Shown here: positions 35,666-46,202 of the stretch, piece after piece
Layout of the letters: each line of letters starts with the position of its first letter
How positions within the stretch are numbered: the first letter of the stretch is position 1
Position numbers and translations under genes: made by a program
The notes under the pieces: generated by a model
What the model saw: the letters and a program-made list of their open reading frames with translations, nothing else
Told to the model about the DNA's origin: nothing
Database searches by the model: none
NCBI RefSeq assembly: GCF_003062295.1
Contig: NZ_PYCN01000006.1
Span: 248,001 to 312,000, forward strand
DNA from: Bradyrhizobium algeriense
GTDB lineage: Bacteria > Pseudomonadota > Alphaproteobacteria > Rhizobiales > Xanthobacteraceae
Length of the DNA: 64,000 nucleotides
Reading direction: 5' to 3'

Positions 35666-36014
35666 CTTGTGGCGCCGGCAGGCGTGGCGGTGAAAAAAAG
35701 CATTCGCGGCAATGTGATCGCGCCCCGCCTCATCGATTCCCCGATCGACCGCGGCGCCGGCCGGGGGCGGCTCGATCATGCGCCGACAGCGCCGTTCGGC
35801 CACCAGGGCGCGGGCATCGAGGCAGCCCGTGCTGTGCGGTTCGTGGTTTCGAGTGAATCCTGCTACGCTATGCGCATACGTCGTTTCCCGGCGCCGGCCG
35901 CACGGCCAGGATCGGGCGCAGCTCCTCTGCGCAAACCGAATGGCTTCCGGGATTGCGAGAATTACCCGCAATGCCCAACTGTCCCCTATCATCATCCATC
36001 CGGACATATCAGAC
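35666..36014. other. Intergenic region without recognised gene
   Basis: These 349 bp before the old-yellow-enzyme gene should include its promoter. Open frames through it are extensions of downstream or antisense frames without ribosome binding sites. No repeat family member was seen. Confidence 0.5.
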
Positions 36015-37115
36015 ATGAGCCAGACCAGACTGTTCGAGCCCTTCAAGCTTGGCCCGATCACGCTGCCGAACCGCCTCGCAATGGCGCCGCTGACCCGCAA
36101 CCGCGCGGTGCCGCCCGGCATGGTGCCGAGCCCGCTGGCGATCGACTATTACGGGCAGCGCGCCTCCGCAGGCCTCCTGATCACCGAAGCCAGCCAGGTT
36201 TCGCAGCAGGGCCAAGGCTATCAGGATACGCCCGGTATCTACTCGAAGGAGCAGGTCGCAGGCTGGCGCAAGGTCACCGACCGCGTGCACGAAAAGGGCG
36301 GGCGCATCTTCATCCAGATCTGGCATGTCGGCCGCATCTCGCACTCGACGCTGCAGCCCGGCGGCGGCAACCCGGTGGCGCCGTCCGCGATCCGCGCCAA
36401 GGGCAAGACGTTCGTCAACGGCACCTTCACCGATATCTCCGAGCCGCGCGCGCTGGAGCTGTCGGAGATTCCAGGGATCATCGAGGATTTCAAGCGCGGC
36501 ACCGAGAATGCGCTGGCGGCCGGTTTCGACGGCGTCGAAATTCATGGGGCCAACGGCTATCTGCTCGATCAATTCGCGAAAGACGGCACCAACAAGCGTA
36601 CCGACGCTTACGGCGGATCGATCGAGAACCGCGCCAAACTGATGCTGGAAGTTTCCAAGGTGGTCGCTGCGGTGGCGGGCCCCGAGCGCACCGGCATCCG
36701 CATCTCGCCGGTGACGCCGGCGAACGACGTCTCCGATAGCAACCCGCAACCGCTGTTCGACTACATCGTGGATGGGCTCAACGCCCTGAAGCTGACCTAC
36801 ATCCACGTCATCGAAGGCGCCACCGGCGGCCCGCGCGACATCGCGCCGTTCGATTACACAAGCCTGCGCAAGCGCTTCAGCGGAGCCTATGTCGCCAACA
36901 ACGGCTATGATTTCGATCTCGCGACCAAGGTGCTCGAGGCCAACGCCGCCGACCTGATCGCATTCGGCAAACCGTTCATCTCGAACCCCGATCTGGTCGA
37001 GCGTCTGAAGAAGGGCGCCCCGCTGAACCCGTTCGACAAGGCGACGTTCTACGGCGGCGGCGCGAAGGGGTATACGGACTACCCGACGCTCGGGGCTGCG
37101 CAGGCGGCGGAGTAA
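36015..37115 (+). CDS. Old yellow enzyme family NADH:flavin oxidoreductase
   Basis: A 366-residue FMN-dependent TIM-barrel ene-reductase, MSQTRLFEPFKLGPITLPNR. Landmarks: MAPLTRNRA, LITEASQVSQQGQGY, IQIWHVGRISH, the substrate-binding pair in EIHGANGYLLDQF (His-x-x-Asn) and TDAYGGSIENRAKLMLEV. Such enzymes (NemA/XenB type) reduce activated C=C bonds and nitro compounds using NAD(P)H. No repressor gene of the NemR type adjoins. Confidence 0.9.
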   Translation: MSQTRLFEPFKLGPITLPNRLAMAPLTRNRAVPPGMVPSPLAIDYYGQRASAGLLITEASQVSQQGQGYQDTPGIYSKEQVAGWRKVTDRVHEKGGRIFIQIWHVGRISHSTLQPGGGNPVAPSAIRAKGKTFVNGTFTDISEPRALELSEIPGIIEDFKRGTENALAAGFDGVEIHGANGYLLDQFAKDGTNKRTDAYGGSIENRAKLMLEVSKVVAAVAGPERTGIRISPVTPANDVSDSNPQPLFDYIVDGLNALKLTYIHVIEGATGGPRDIAPFDYTSLRKRFSGAYVANNGYDFDLATKVLEANAADLIAFGKPFISNPDLVERLKKGAPLNPFDKATFYGGGAKGYTDYPTLGAAQAAE

Positions 37116-37125
37116 CAACCCTCGC

Positions 37126-37210
37126 CGTCATTGCGAGCGGAGTGAAGCAATCCATCTCGCCACTTGCTGAGGCATGGATTGCTTCGTCGCTTCGCTTCTC
37201 GCAATGACGG
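37126..37210. repeat. Palindromic repeat, CGTCATTGCGAG family (copy 2)
   Basis: CGTCATTGCGAGCGGAGTGA at the left and GCTTCTCGCAATGACGG at the right are inverted ends; AAGCAATCCAT and ATGGATTGCTT are inner arms. It matches copy 1 at 29892-29979. It lies between the old-yellow-enzyme stop and a terminator. Confidence 0.9.
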
Positions 37211-37217
37211 AAAGAAC

Positions 37218-37246
37218 AAAGGCCGGGATTGCTCCCGGCCTTTTCG
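37218..37246. terminator. Bidirectional terminator
   Basis: AAAGGCCGGGA (37218-37228) and TCCCGGCCTTTT (from 37233) form a 10-11 bp stem with A-tract on one side and T-tract on the other. It can end both the plus-strand old-yellow-enzyme transcript and the minus-strand glp transcript. Confidence 0.85.
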
Positions 37247-37276
37247 CCTGTTTGCATCACTCGTAATTTGCGAAGC

Positions 37277-39073
37277 TTACTTCGCCTCGGCCCGCTTCGG
37301 AGGCGTTGCCGGCCACGACTTCACCAGCGTGTCGTAGTCGACGGTTTCGCCCTTCGGCTTTTCGTTCGCCAGCTTGCGCTGGGGAGCGATGTTGCCGTCC
37401 TTTTCGGACTTGGCGAACCAGAACTCGGCCGTCTCCTTCTTGTTCAGCTTCGGCCCGCACTCCTTCTGCACGCCGGATTTCTCCAGACGTTCGAGCACCG
37501 AGTCCTGGGCTGCGGCCAGCGCATCCATCGCCGCCTGCGGGGTCTTCGCACCGGACGACGCATCGCCGATGTTCTGCCACCACAATTGCGCGAGCTTCGG
37601 ATAGTCAGGCACGTTGTTGCCGGTCGGGGTCCACTGCACGCGCGCGGGCGAGCGGTAGAACTCGATCAGGCCGCCGAGCTTCGGCGCACGTTCAGTAAAG
37701 GACTTGTCCCAGATGTCGGATTCACGAACAAAGGTGAGACCGACATGGCTCTTCTTCAAGCTGACCGTCTTGGAGTTGATGAACTGCAGATAGAGCCAGG
37801 CCGCCTTGCGGCGATCGGGCGGGGTCGACTTCAGGAGCGTCGAGGAGCCGGCGTCCTGGTAGCCGAGCTTCATGCCCTCTTTCCAGTACGAGCCGTGCGG
37901 CGACGGCGCCATGCGCCACTTCGGCGTACCGTCCGCATTCACGACCGGGATACCGGGCTTCACCATGTCGGCGGTGAAGGCGGTGTACCAGAAGATCTGC
38001 TGCGCGATCGCACCTTGTGCCGGCACCGGTCCCGACTCGGAGAAGGTCATGCCCAGCGCCTGCGGCGGGGCATACTTCTTCATCCAGTCGAGATATTTGA
38101 CGATCGAATAGACCGCCGCCGGGCCGTTGGTGTCGCCGCCGCGCTCGACGGATGAACCGACGGGACGGCAGCCTTCCATGCGGATGCCCCATTCGTCGAC
38201 CGGCTTGCCGTTCGGGATGCCCTTGTCGCCGTTGCCGGCCATCGACAGCCAGGCGTCGGTGAAACGCCAGCCGAGCGAGGGATCCTTCTTGCCGTAGTCC
38301 ATGTGGCCATAGACCTTGACGCCGTTGATCTCCTTGATGTCGTTGGTGAAGAACTCGGCGATATCTTCATAGGCCGACCAGTTCACGGGAACGCCGAGCT
38401 CGTAACCGTACTTGGCCTTGAACTTGGCCTTGTAGTCCGGATTGGAGAACCAGTCGTAGCGGAACCAATAGAGGTTCGCGAACTGCTGGTCGGGAAGCTG
38501 ATAGAGCTTGCCGTCCGGACCGGTGGTGAAGGATTTTCCGATGAAGTCGTTGACGTCGAGCTGCGGATTGGTGACGTCCTTGCCTTCGCCGGTCATGTAG
38601 TCCGACAGGATCACGGTCTGGCCGTAACGGAAGTGCGTTCCGATCAGGTCGGAGTCGTTGATCCATCCGTCATAGACGTTCTTGCCGGACTGCATCTGGG
38701 TCTGCAGCTTTTCGACCACGTCACCTTCCTGGATCAGGTCGTGCTTGACCTTGATCCCGGTGATCTCGGTGAAGGCTTTCGCCAGCGTCCGCGATTCATA
38801 TTCATGCGTCGTGATCGTTTCCGACACGACGTTGATTTCCATGCCCTTGAAGGGCGCGGCTGCCTTTTCGAACCACTGCAGCTCCTTCAACTGGTCGGCC
38901 TTCGACAGCGTCGAGGGCTGGAATTCGCTGTCGATCCACCTTTGATTGACGGCGTCGTCCGCACGAGCGGGTGCGGCAATCGTAACGGAAGCCGCGATCA
39001 GCGCAGCCGCGCTGGTCATCGTCAGAAAGCTCTCCTTGGTCAACGGACCGTTTCTTCCTCTCAAGCGTCGCAT
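37277..39073 (-). CDS. glpV: Glycerol ABC transporter, substrate-binding protein
   Basis: A 598-residue periplasmic binding protein starting MRRLRGRNGPLTKESFLTM behind CGGAGG. Signal peptide to about residue 38 (APARAD). The mature protein is of the large extracellular solute-binding type 1 (WFEKAAAPFKGMEINVVSET, FTEITGIKVKHDLIQEGDVV). It is the last gene of the glp operon, and its size and context match GlpV of rhizobial glycerol transporters. It would capture glycerol and deliver it to GlpP-GlpQ. Confidence 0.85.
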   Translation of the reverse strand: MRRLRGRNGPLTKESFLTMTSAAALIAASVTIAAPARADDAVNQRWIDSEFQPSTLSKADQLKELQWFEKAAAPFKGMEINVVSETITTHEYESRTLAKAFTEITGIKVKHDLIQEGDVVEKLQTQMQSGKNVYDGWINDSDLIGTHFRYGQTVILSDYMTGEGKDVTNPQLDVNDFIGKSFTTGPDGKLYQLPDQQFANLYWFRYDWFSNPDYKAKFKAKYGYELGVPVNWSAYEDIAEFFTNDIKEINGVKVYGHMDYGKKDPSLGWRFTDAWLSMAGNGDKGIPNGKPVDEWGIRMEGCRPVGSSVERGGDTNGPAAVYSIVKYLDWMKKYAPPQALGMTFSESGPVPAQGAIAQQIFWYTAFTADMVKPGIPVVNADGTPKWRMAPSPHGSYWKEGMKLGYQDAGSSTLLKSTPPDRRKAAWLYLQFINSKTVSLKKSHVGLTFVRESDIWDKSFTERAPKLGGLIEFYRSPARVQWTPTGNNVPDYPKLAQLWWQNIGDASSGAKTPQAAMDALAAAQDSVLERLEKSGVQKECGPKLNKKETAEFWFAKSEKDGNIAPQRKLANEKPKGETVDYDTLVKSWPATPPKRAEAK

Positions 39074-39147
39074 GTTGGATCCTCCGGTTGCAGCGACAAA
39101 CACAAACTCAGGCCCGGGTTGATCCCGGATCTGTCTTTTTCCGCTGT

Positions 39148-39474
39148 TCAGACGGTGCGAAAAATCGCAACGGCCGAGACGAGCGAAATCACGGTTGCGA
39201 GCCACAGGCTCGATATTTCAACGCCCTCTCCGATCGGAAGCGTCAGAAGCGGGTCGATGCCGACAAAGGCAATCCACAGCAAGTGGATGACGGCGGCGAG
39301 CACCAGCGAAATGAACAGGCGGTCGCCGCGCGTGGTCGGAATGCGCAGCAAGCCGACGCGTTCGGCTTCGGGATAGGCGACCGCCAACCAGGTCATGACA
39401 CCGAGCGTCAGCGCCAGCATCACGAAGAAGATCGCGGTTGGCAATGTCCAGGCCATCCATGCGATGTGTTCCAT
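39148..39474 (-). CDS. glpU: Small membrane protein of the glycerol transporter (DUF2160)
   Basis: A 108-residue protein, MEHIAWMAWTLPTAIFFVML, with three hydrophobic segments (about 9-33, 51-73, 86-107). The size and position between glpQ and glpV match the DUF2160 protein GlpU of rhizobial glycerol operons, whose precise role is unknown. The start lies 2 bp after the glpQ stop. Confidence 0.8.
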   Translation of the reverse strand: MEHIAWMAWTLPTAIFFVMLALTLGVMTWLAVAYPEAERVGLLRIPTTRGDRLFISLVLAAVIHLLWIAFVGIDPLLTLPIGEGVEISSLWLATVISLVSAVAIFRTV

Positions 39475-39476
39475 GG

Positions 39477-40282
39477 CTACACCCGTCCCAGCGCGAAACC
39501 GCGCGCGATGTAGTTGCGGACGAACCAGATCACCAGAGCGCCCGGGATGATGGTGAGCACGCCGGCCGCCGCCAGCAGGCCCCAGTCCATGCCGGCGGCC
39601 GAGACCGTGCGGGTCATGATCGCCGAGATCGGCTTGGCGTTGACCGAGGTCAACGTGCGCGCCAGCAGCAACTCGACCCAGGAGAACATGAAGCAGAAGA
39701 ACGCGGCGACGCCGATTCCGCTCGCGATCAGGGGCACCAGGATCTTGACAAAAAAGCGTGGGAACGAATAGCCGTCGAGGAACGCGGTTTCGTCGATCTC
39801 GCGCGGCACGCCGGAGACGAAGCCTTCGAGAATCCACACCGCCAACGGCACATTGAAGATGCAATGCGCGAGCGCGACCGCCCAGGGCGTATCGAACAGG
39901 TTGATTGCCGAATAGAGATTGAAGAACGGCAGCGCAAAGACCGCCGCCGGCGCCATGCGGTTCGACAGCAGCCAGAAGAACAGGTGCTTGTCGCCGAGGA
40001 AGCGGTAGCGCGAGAAGCCGTATGCCGCCGGCAACGCCACCGCGATCGATATCACGGTGTTGATCAGCACATAGGTCAGCGAGTTGATGTAGCCGGAATA
40101 CCAGCTCTCGTCGGTGAAGATGCGCTTGTAGTTCTCCAGCGTAGGCTGGTGCGGCCACAGCGTCATGGTAGTGACGATCTCGGTATTGGTCTTGAAGCTC
40201 ATGTTGACGAGCCAGTAGATCGGCAACAGCAGGAAGATCAGGAACGACACCATGATGATGCGGCGGCCGGGAATCGAATTCA

Positions 40283-40283
<1 letters not shown>
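39477..40283 (-). CDS. glpQ: Glycerol ABC transporter permease GlpQ
   Basis: A 268-residue permease with six hydrophobic segments (MNSIPGRRIIMVSFLIFLLL at the start). The EAA loop that contacts the ATPases is EIDETAFLDGYSFPRFFVKI. It belongs to the MalG-type permeases. Its ATG overlaps the glpP stop by one base (TGATG). Confidence 0.88.
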
Positions 40284-41184
<901 letters not shown>

Positions 41185-41185
<1 letters not shown>

Positions 41186-42270
41186 CAGGCAACCCCCTCG
41201 ACCAGACGGCTGTCGGCATAGACGTGAACATGAGCGGGATCGAACACGAGCCCGACCATGTTGTCGGGAACGGAAAATCCCGGAGGCACCCGGGCGGAAA
41301 ACTTTGCGTCGCCGACGCGAACGCGGGCGAAGCGGACGCGGCCGAGATCGTCGATGCGCTCGATCGTGGCCGACAACAGCCCGGACGCGGGCGCCGCGAC
41401 ATGGAGGAATTCCGGTCGCACGCCAATCTCGATTTTCGCGCCTGCCGGAAGCACGCCGTAATTGCGATGCAAGCCGATGATATGGCCATCGACGCGCGCC
41501 TCGCGTCCGCTCACCGCGGCCGGCACGATGTTCATGCCGGGCGACCCGATGAAATAGCCGACAAAGGTATGCGCGGGCTTGTCGAACAGCTCTGCCGGCG
41601 TCCCGCTCTGCACGACGCGGCCGTCGTGCATGACGACGACGGTGTCGGCAAAAGTCAGCGCCTCGGTCTGGTCATGGGTGACGTAGATCATCGTGAGATC
41701 GAGCTCGCGGTGCAGCGCCTTCAGCTTCGAGCGCAACTGCCATTTCAGCTCGGGATCGATCACCGTCAACGGCTCGTCGAACAGCACCGCGGCGACGTCG
41801 GAACGGACCAGGCCGCGGCCGAGCGAAATCTTTTGCTTGGCGTCTGCGGTCAGCCGCGTCGCCTTGCGACCGAGATAAGGCGTGAGATCGAGCAGATCGG
41901 CGATCTGCTTCACCCGCGCATCGACCTCGGCATTCGCGACGCCGCGGTTCTTCAGGGGGAATGCAAGGTTCTGCCCGACCGTCATGGTGTCGTAGATCAC
42001 CGGAAACTGGAACACCTGCGCGATGTTGCGCTTCTGGGTTGACAGCGGTGTGATATCGGCGCCGTCAAACAGGATTTTCCCGCGCGACGGCGTGACGATG
42101 CCGGAAATCAGGTTGAGCAGCGTGGTCTTGCCACAGCCGGACGGGCCGAGCAGTGCATAGGCGCCGCCCTGCCGCCAGGTCATGGTCACCGGCTTCAGCG
42201 CAAAGGATTCGAGGGCAGCGTCATTGCCGCCGTAGGAGTGCGCGAGATCGACGAGGTCAATGCGGGCCAT
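41185..42270 (-). CDS. glpT: Glycerol ABC transporter ATPase GlpT (degenerate signature)
   Basis: A 361-residue ATPase with a C-terminal TOBE-like regulatory domain. Walker A is GPSGCGKTTLLN and Walker B VAAVLFDEPLTVIDPE, but the ABC signature region reads LTADAKQKISLGRGL instead of LSGGQ. The partner GlpS has an intact signature, so the heterodimer would have one canonical and one altered ATP site. GlpT lies 12 bp downstream of glpS. Confidence 0.88.
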
Positions 42271-42282
42271 GCTGCATCTCCC

Positions 42283-43422
42283 TCAATTGCTTTTATTTTT
42301 TGATGCGTTTTCTTCACGCGAACCGCTACGCACTTCGCTTGAAAACGCTATTTCCGGCGCGGCGACCAGACGGTCGGCGGCGTCGAACACGAAAACATTG
42401 TCGGGATCGAGCACGGCATCGAGCAAATGGCCGGGCTCGTATTCATGCACACCCGGCAGCACTGCAACCCAGTTGGAGGCACCGCGGTTGAGATGCACAA
42501 AACTTTCAGAACCGGTGATCTCGGTCACGGTGACGGTGGCGTGAAACGCGTGGCGGCCGGCGACGCCATTCGCCACTTCGAGCTGATGGGCGCGGAAGCC
42601 GACGCGATAGGGGCCGTCGGCGAGCGATGCATAGAGGCCGGTGGCCGGCGCCTGGATGCCGCCGGCATATTGCACAGAACCGTTCTTCTTCTCGATGCCG
42701 ACAATGTTGAGCGGCGGATCGGAGAACACCTGCGCCACCCGCAGCGTATCGGGCTGGCGATAGACTTTTGACGTGTCGCCGGCCTGCAGAACCTTGCCTT
42801 GCCACATGCAGACGGTGTTGCCGCCAAGCAGCAGCGCTTCCGAGGGCTCGGTCGTCGCATAGACGAAGATCGCGCCCGACGCCTCGAAGATGCGCGGCAG
42901 TTCGGTGCGCAGCTCCTCGCGCAGTTTGTAATCGAGATTGGCGAGCGGCTCGTCCAGCAGAACCAGATCGGCGCCCTTGACCAGTGCACGCGCGATCGCG
43001 GTGCGCTGCTGCTGGCCGCCGGAAAGCTGCAGCGGCGTGCGCCTCAGATAGGGCTCGAGCCGCAGCAGCTTTGCGGCTTCCTGGACGCGCCGGTCGATCT
43101 CCTCGCGCGGCCTGCCCTGTACCCGCAGGGGCGAGGCAATGTTCTCGTAGACCGTCAGCGAGGGATAATTGATGAACTGCTGATAGACCATCGCGACCGA
43201 GCGCTGCCGCACGTCGAACCCGGTGACATCCTTGCCCTCGACAAGCACGCGGCCGGTCGTCGGCCGATCGAGGCCGGCAAGCAGCCGCATGATCGAGGTC
43301 TTGCCTGACAGCGTCGGTCCGAGCAGCACGCTCAGCGTACCGCGCTCAAGCGTCAGCGAGACATCGCGAATGGTCGCCATGCCGTCGACGGTTCGCGTGA
43401 CATGTTCGAGCGTGACGCTCAC
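42283..43422 (-). CDS. glpS: Glycerol ABC transporter ATPase GlpS
   Basis: A 379-residue ATPase with a GTG start overlapping the glpD stop (GTGA). Walker A is GPTLSGKTSIMR, the Q-loop YQQFINYPS, the signature LSGGQQQRTAIARAL and Walker B LVLLDEPLANLD. The C-terminal domain resembles TOBE. It pairs with GlpT to power glycerol uptake. Confidence 0.88.
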   Translation of the reverse strand: MSVTLEHVTRTVDGMATIRDVSLTLERGTLSVLLGPTLSGKTSIMRLLAGLDRPTTGRVLVEGKDVTGFDVRQRSVAMVYQQFINYPSLTVYENIASPLRVQGRPREEIDRRVQEAAKLLRLEPYLRRTPLQLSGGQQQRTAIARALVKGADLVLLDEPLANLDYKLREELRTELPRIFEASGAIFVYATTEPSEALLLGGNTVCMWQGKVLQAGDTSKVYRQPDTLRVAQVFSDPPLNIVGIEKKNGSVQYAGGIQAPATGLYASLADGPYRVGFRAHQLEVANGVAGRHAFHATVTVTEITGSESFVHLNRGASNWVAVLPGVHEYEPGHLLDAVLDPDNVFVFDAADRLVAAPEIAFSSEVRSGSREENASKNKSN

Positions 43423-44963
43423 GGTCGCCCTCCCGCTTCACGCAAGGGACGTTCGCCGGGGGCGCGATGGGCTTTGATCCACTCATCCAGCGCGGCAATT
43501 TCATCTGGCGACATCCGCAGCCCGAGCTTGGACCTTCGCCATACCACGTCATCGGCGGTGCAGGCCCATTCGTTCGACATCAGGTACCTGACTTCACTCT
43601 CCGTCAAGGTGGCGCCGAACGACTGGCCGAGCTCGGCCAATGATTTCGCGCTGCCGAGCAATTTTGTCGCACGCGTGCCATAGGCATGCGCGAGCCGGTT
43701 GGCATGCGCATGGCTAAGGAACGGATATTTCCGCGTCAGTTCCGCCGTCAGCGCGGCGACCGCCGAAACATCCATGTCGCCGCCGGGCAGCGGCGACTTG
43801 CCGGTCCAGCCTTCTTTCGCTTTGGCGCTACGCAAATAGGGCGCGAGCCGCTCCAGCGCTTCTTCCGCCAGGCGCCGATAGGTCGTGATCTTGCCGCCAT
43901 AGATTGACAGCAGCGGCGCACCGCCGGGCGTATCGAGTTCGAACACGTAGTCGCGCGTCGCAGCTTTCGCTTCGCTGGCGCCGTCGTCATACAGCGGCCG
44001 CACGCCGGAATAGGTCCAGACCACGTCCGCAGGCAGCACCGGCTTTTTCAGGTACTCACTGGCCGACGCACAGAGATATTGAATCTCCTCAGGTGAGGCC
44101 TTCACCTTGGCCGGATCGCCGTCGTAATCGCGATCGGTGGTGCCGATCAGCGTAAAGTCGTCCTGATAGGGAATGACGAAGATGATGCGGCCGTCGGCGT
44201 TCTGGAACATGTAGGCGCGGTCATGCTCATAGAGCCTGCGCACCACGATGTGCGAGCCCTGCACCAGCCGCACTTTTGCGCGCGCATTGACGCCGGAGCC
44301 CGCTGACAGCACCTGTTCGACCCACGGCCCTCCGGCGTTGACCAGCGCGCGCGAGCGGATGGTGGTGCGCTCTCCACTGATCGTATTCTCGACGGTGACC
44401 TGCCAGATGCCGTCGACCTGCCTGATCTCGACCGCGCGCGAGCGGGTGTGGATTTCCGCGCCTCGATCGGCGGCATCGCGCGCGGTCAGCACGACGAGGC
44501 GCGCGTCATCGACAAAGCAATCGGAATATTCGAAACCGCGCTTGTAACGGTTGGCGATCAAGGGCTTGCCCACCTCGTCATGAACGAGATCGACCGAACG
44601 GGTCGGCGGCAAGAGATGGCGGCCACCGATATGGTCGTACAGGAACAACCCTAACCGGAGCAGCCAGGCCGGGCGCAAGCCGGAGTGGTGCGGCAAAACG
44701 AAACGCAGCGGACGGATAATGTGGGGCGCAATCTGCCAGAGGATCTCGCGCTCGATCAGCGCCTCGCGGACCAGCCGGAACTCGTAATATTCGAGATAGC
44801 GCAGCCCGCCGTGCACCAATTTGGTCGACCAGGACGACGTTCCGCTCGCCAAGTCGTTCATTTCACAAAGGAAAACGGAATTACCCCGGCCCGCCGCATC
44901 GCGCGCGATGCCGCAGCCATTGATGCCGCCTCCGATAATGGCGAGGTCGAATACCCTATCCAC
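43419..44963 (-). CDS. glpD: Glycerol-3-phosphate dehydrogenase (FAD)
   Basis: A 514-residue enzyme of the GlpD family, MDRVFDLAIIGGGINGCGIA, with the FAD-binding motif GGGINGCGIARDAAGRG and the family motif SSWSTKLVHGGLRYLEYYEF. It oxidises glycerol 3-phosphate to dihydroxyacetone phosphate at the inner membrane and feeds electrons to quinone. It is the first gene of the glpDSTPQUV operon. Glycerol kinase is not in the window. Confidence 0.95.
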   Translation of the reverse strand: MDRVFDLAIIGGGINGCGIARDAAGRGNSVFLCEMNDLASGTSSWSTKLVHGGLRYLEYYEFRLVREALIEREILWQIAPHIIRPLRFVLPHHSGLRPAWLLRLGLFLYDHIGGRHLLPPTRSVDLVHDEVGKPLIANRYKRGFEYSDCFVDDARLVVLTARDAADRGAEIHTRSRAVEIRQVDGIWQVTVENTISGERTTIRSRALVNAGGPWVEQVLSAGSGVNARAKVRLVQGSHIVVRRLYEHDRAYMFQNADGRIIFVIPYQDDFTLIGTTDRDYDGDPAKVKASPEEIQYLCASASEYLKKPVLPADVVWTYSGVRPLYDDGASEAKAATRDYVFELDTPGGAPLLSIYGGKITTYRRLAEEALERLAPYLRSAKAKEGWTGKSPLPGGDMDVSAVAALTAELTRKYPFLSHAHANRLAHAYGTRATKLLGSAKSLAELGQSFGATLTESEVRYLMSNEWACTADDVVWRRSKLGLRMSPDEIAALDEWIKAHRAPGERPLREAGGRP

Positions 44964-45005
44964 CGAAACGCTTCCCCGGCGATCGCCTCTTCACTTCGGC
45001 GATTT

Positions 45006-45044
45006 CACTTTCGGATGGGAGTTAATCACAACGAAAAACGAAAG
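45006..45044. promoter_or_regulatory. Possible GlpR operator upstream of glpD
   Basis: ACTTTCG near 45007-45013 faces ACGAAAAACGAAAGC (45031-45045), giving inverted CTTTCG/CGAAAG arms plus a direct ACGAAA repeat. DeoR-type repressors often bind such TTTCG elements. It lies about 45-80 bp before glpD. Pattern only. Confidence 0.35.
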
Positions 45045-45123
45045 CAAGATGAAAGCGTGGAACTTGGACCCGATTGGGGCACACTTTTGGACTAAGGGTG
45101 CTTTGTGGTCCGCGCCGACCGCA

Positions 45124-45954
45124 CTACTTCAACCGCACCACCGTCGAAGCCGACTCGCCGCCCGGTTCATCGATATCGACAGCCGGCTTGTCCATCGCCT
45201 CGACTACCTCGATGCCGCGATGGCTGCAGATGCTGGCAAGCCCTGCCGGTAATGGAGCATCCGTCACGAAGGTCTGGATCTGGCTGAGATGGGCGATGCG
45301 CACCGGGGCGCTGCGGCGAAGTTTGGTCGAATCCGCGACCAGCATGACGCTGCGCGCATTGGCGATGATCGCCTGCGCTGCCTGCACCTCGCGATAGTCG
45401 AAGTCGAGCAGCGCGCCCTCCTCGTCGATCGCGGACGCGCCGATGATGGCGTAATCGACCTTGAACTGGCCGATCAGGCTGATCGCGGTCGAACCGATCA
45501 CCGCACCATCAGCTCGGCGCACCGCGCCACCGGCCACGATCACCTCGATGCGCGGGTGCCGATACAACAGCATCGCGACGTTGAGGTTGTTGGTGATGAC
45601 GAGCAAGTCCTCGTGCGAGGTCAGTGCGCTCGCGACTTCTTCCGTCGTGGTGCCGATGTTGATGAACAGCGAGCAGCCGTTCGGAATCCGCGACGCGGCG
45701 GCAATGCCGATCGCCCGCTTCTCCTCCGCCGCCACGAAACGCCGCGCCTCATAGGCCAGGTTTTCGACGCCGGAGGCGATGATGGCGCCGCCATGGATGC
45801 GGGTCAGCGAGCGCTGGTCGCAGAGGTCGTTGAGGTCCTTGCGGATGGTCTGCGCCGAAACCTCGAAACGCTTGGCGAGGTCCTCCACCATCACCCGGCC
45901 AAAGGCACGAGCGATGTTGAGGATTTCAGTCTGACGATGGGACAGTCCGGCCAC
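45124..45954 (-). CDS. glpR: DeoR-family repressor GlpR
   Basis: A 276-residue regulator. The GTG start at 45954 (VAGLSHRQTEILNIAR) is preferred to one at 45999 because the upstream codons are a 13-bp tandem repeat. The N-terminal DeoR helix-turn-helix spans about 4-58 (DLAKRFEVSAQTIRKDLNDL), and the C-terminal ligand domain has FINIGTTTEEVASAL and VMLVADSTKLRRS. It probably represses glpD-V in the absence of glycerol 3-phosphate. Same strand as glpD, with a 160-bp promoter gap. Confidence 0.88.
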   Translation of the reverse strand: MAGLSHRQTEILNIARAFGRVMVEDLAKRFEVSAQTIRKDLNDLCDQRSLTRIHGGAIIASGVENLAYEARRFVAAEEKRAIGIAAASRIPNGCSLFINIGTTTEEVASALTSHEDLLVITNNLNVAMLLYRHPRIEVIVAGGAVRRADGAVIGSTAISLIGQFKVDYAIIGASAIDEEGALLDFDYREVQAAQAIIANARSVMLVADSTKLRRSAPVRIAHLSQIQTFVTDAPLPAGLASICSHRGIEVVEAMDKPAVDIDEPGGESASTVVRLK

Positions 45955-45963
45955 GGCGGCACC

Positions 45964-45989
45964 CTTGAGATATGGACTTGAGATATGGG
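45964..45989. repeat. 13-bp tandem duplication next to the glpR start
   Basis: CTTGAGATATGGA (45964-45976) is followed by CTTGAGATATGGG (45977-45989). On the minus strand it lies 10 bp upstream of the preferred glpR GTG, inside the leader. Confidence 0.85.
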
Positions 45990-46202
45990 CCTGGGGCACA
46001 AAGTTGCCGTTATGGTGCGGCTGATTGGGGCTGCGGTCAACGAGGGAGATTGGCCGCAGGGGCGTTTGGCAGGGCGAAACAACGAATCCTGGTTAAGGCA
46101 ACCGCCCCCGAAGCCATGCGAGCCGCACCATGCGCGGCCGCTCGACAAGGCAATTTGTCGCTGCAACACTGTAAACACAACCAGAAACGAATGGAGGAAA
46201 CC

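Noticed and set aside
35669..36739. 356-codon plus-strand frame overlapping the old-yellow-enzyme gene
   Set aside because: It is the wrong frame of the reductase gene, rich in Arg/Ala and without family motifs.
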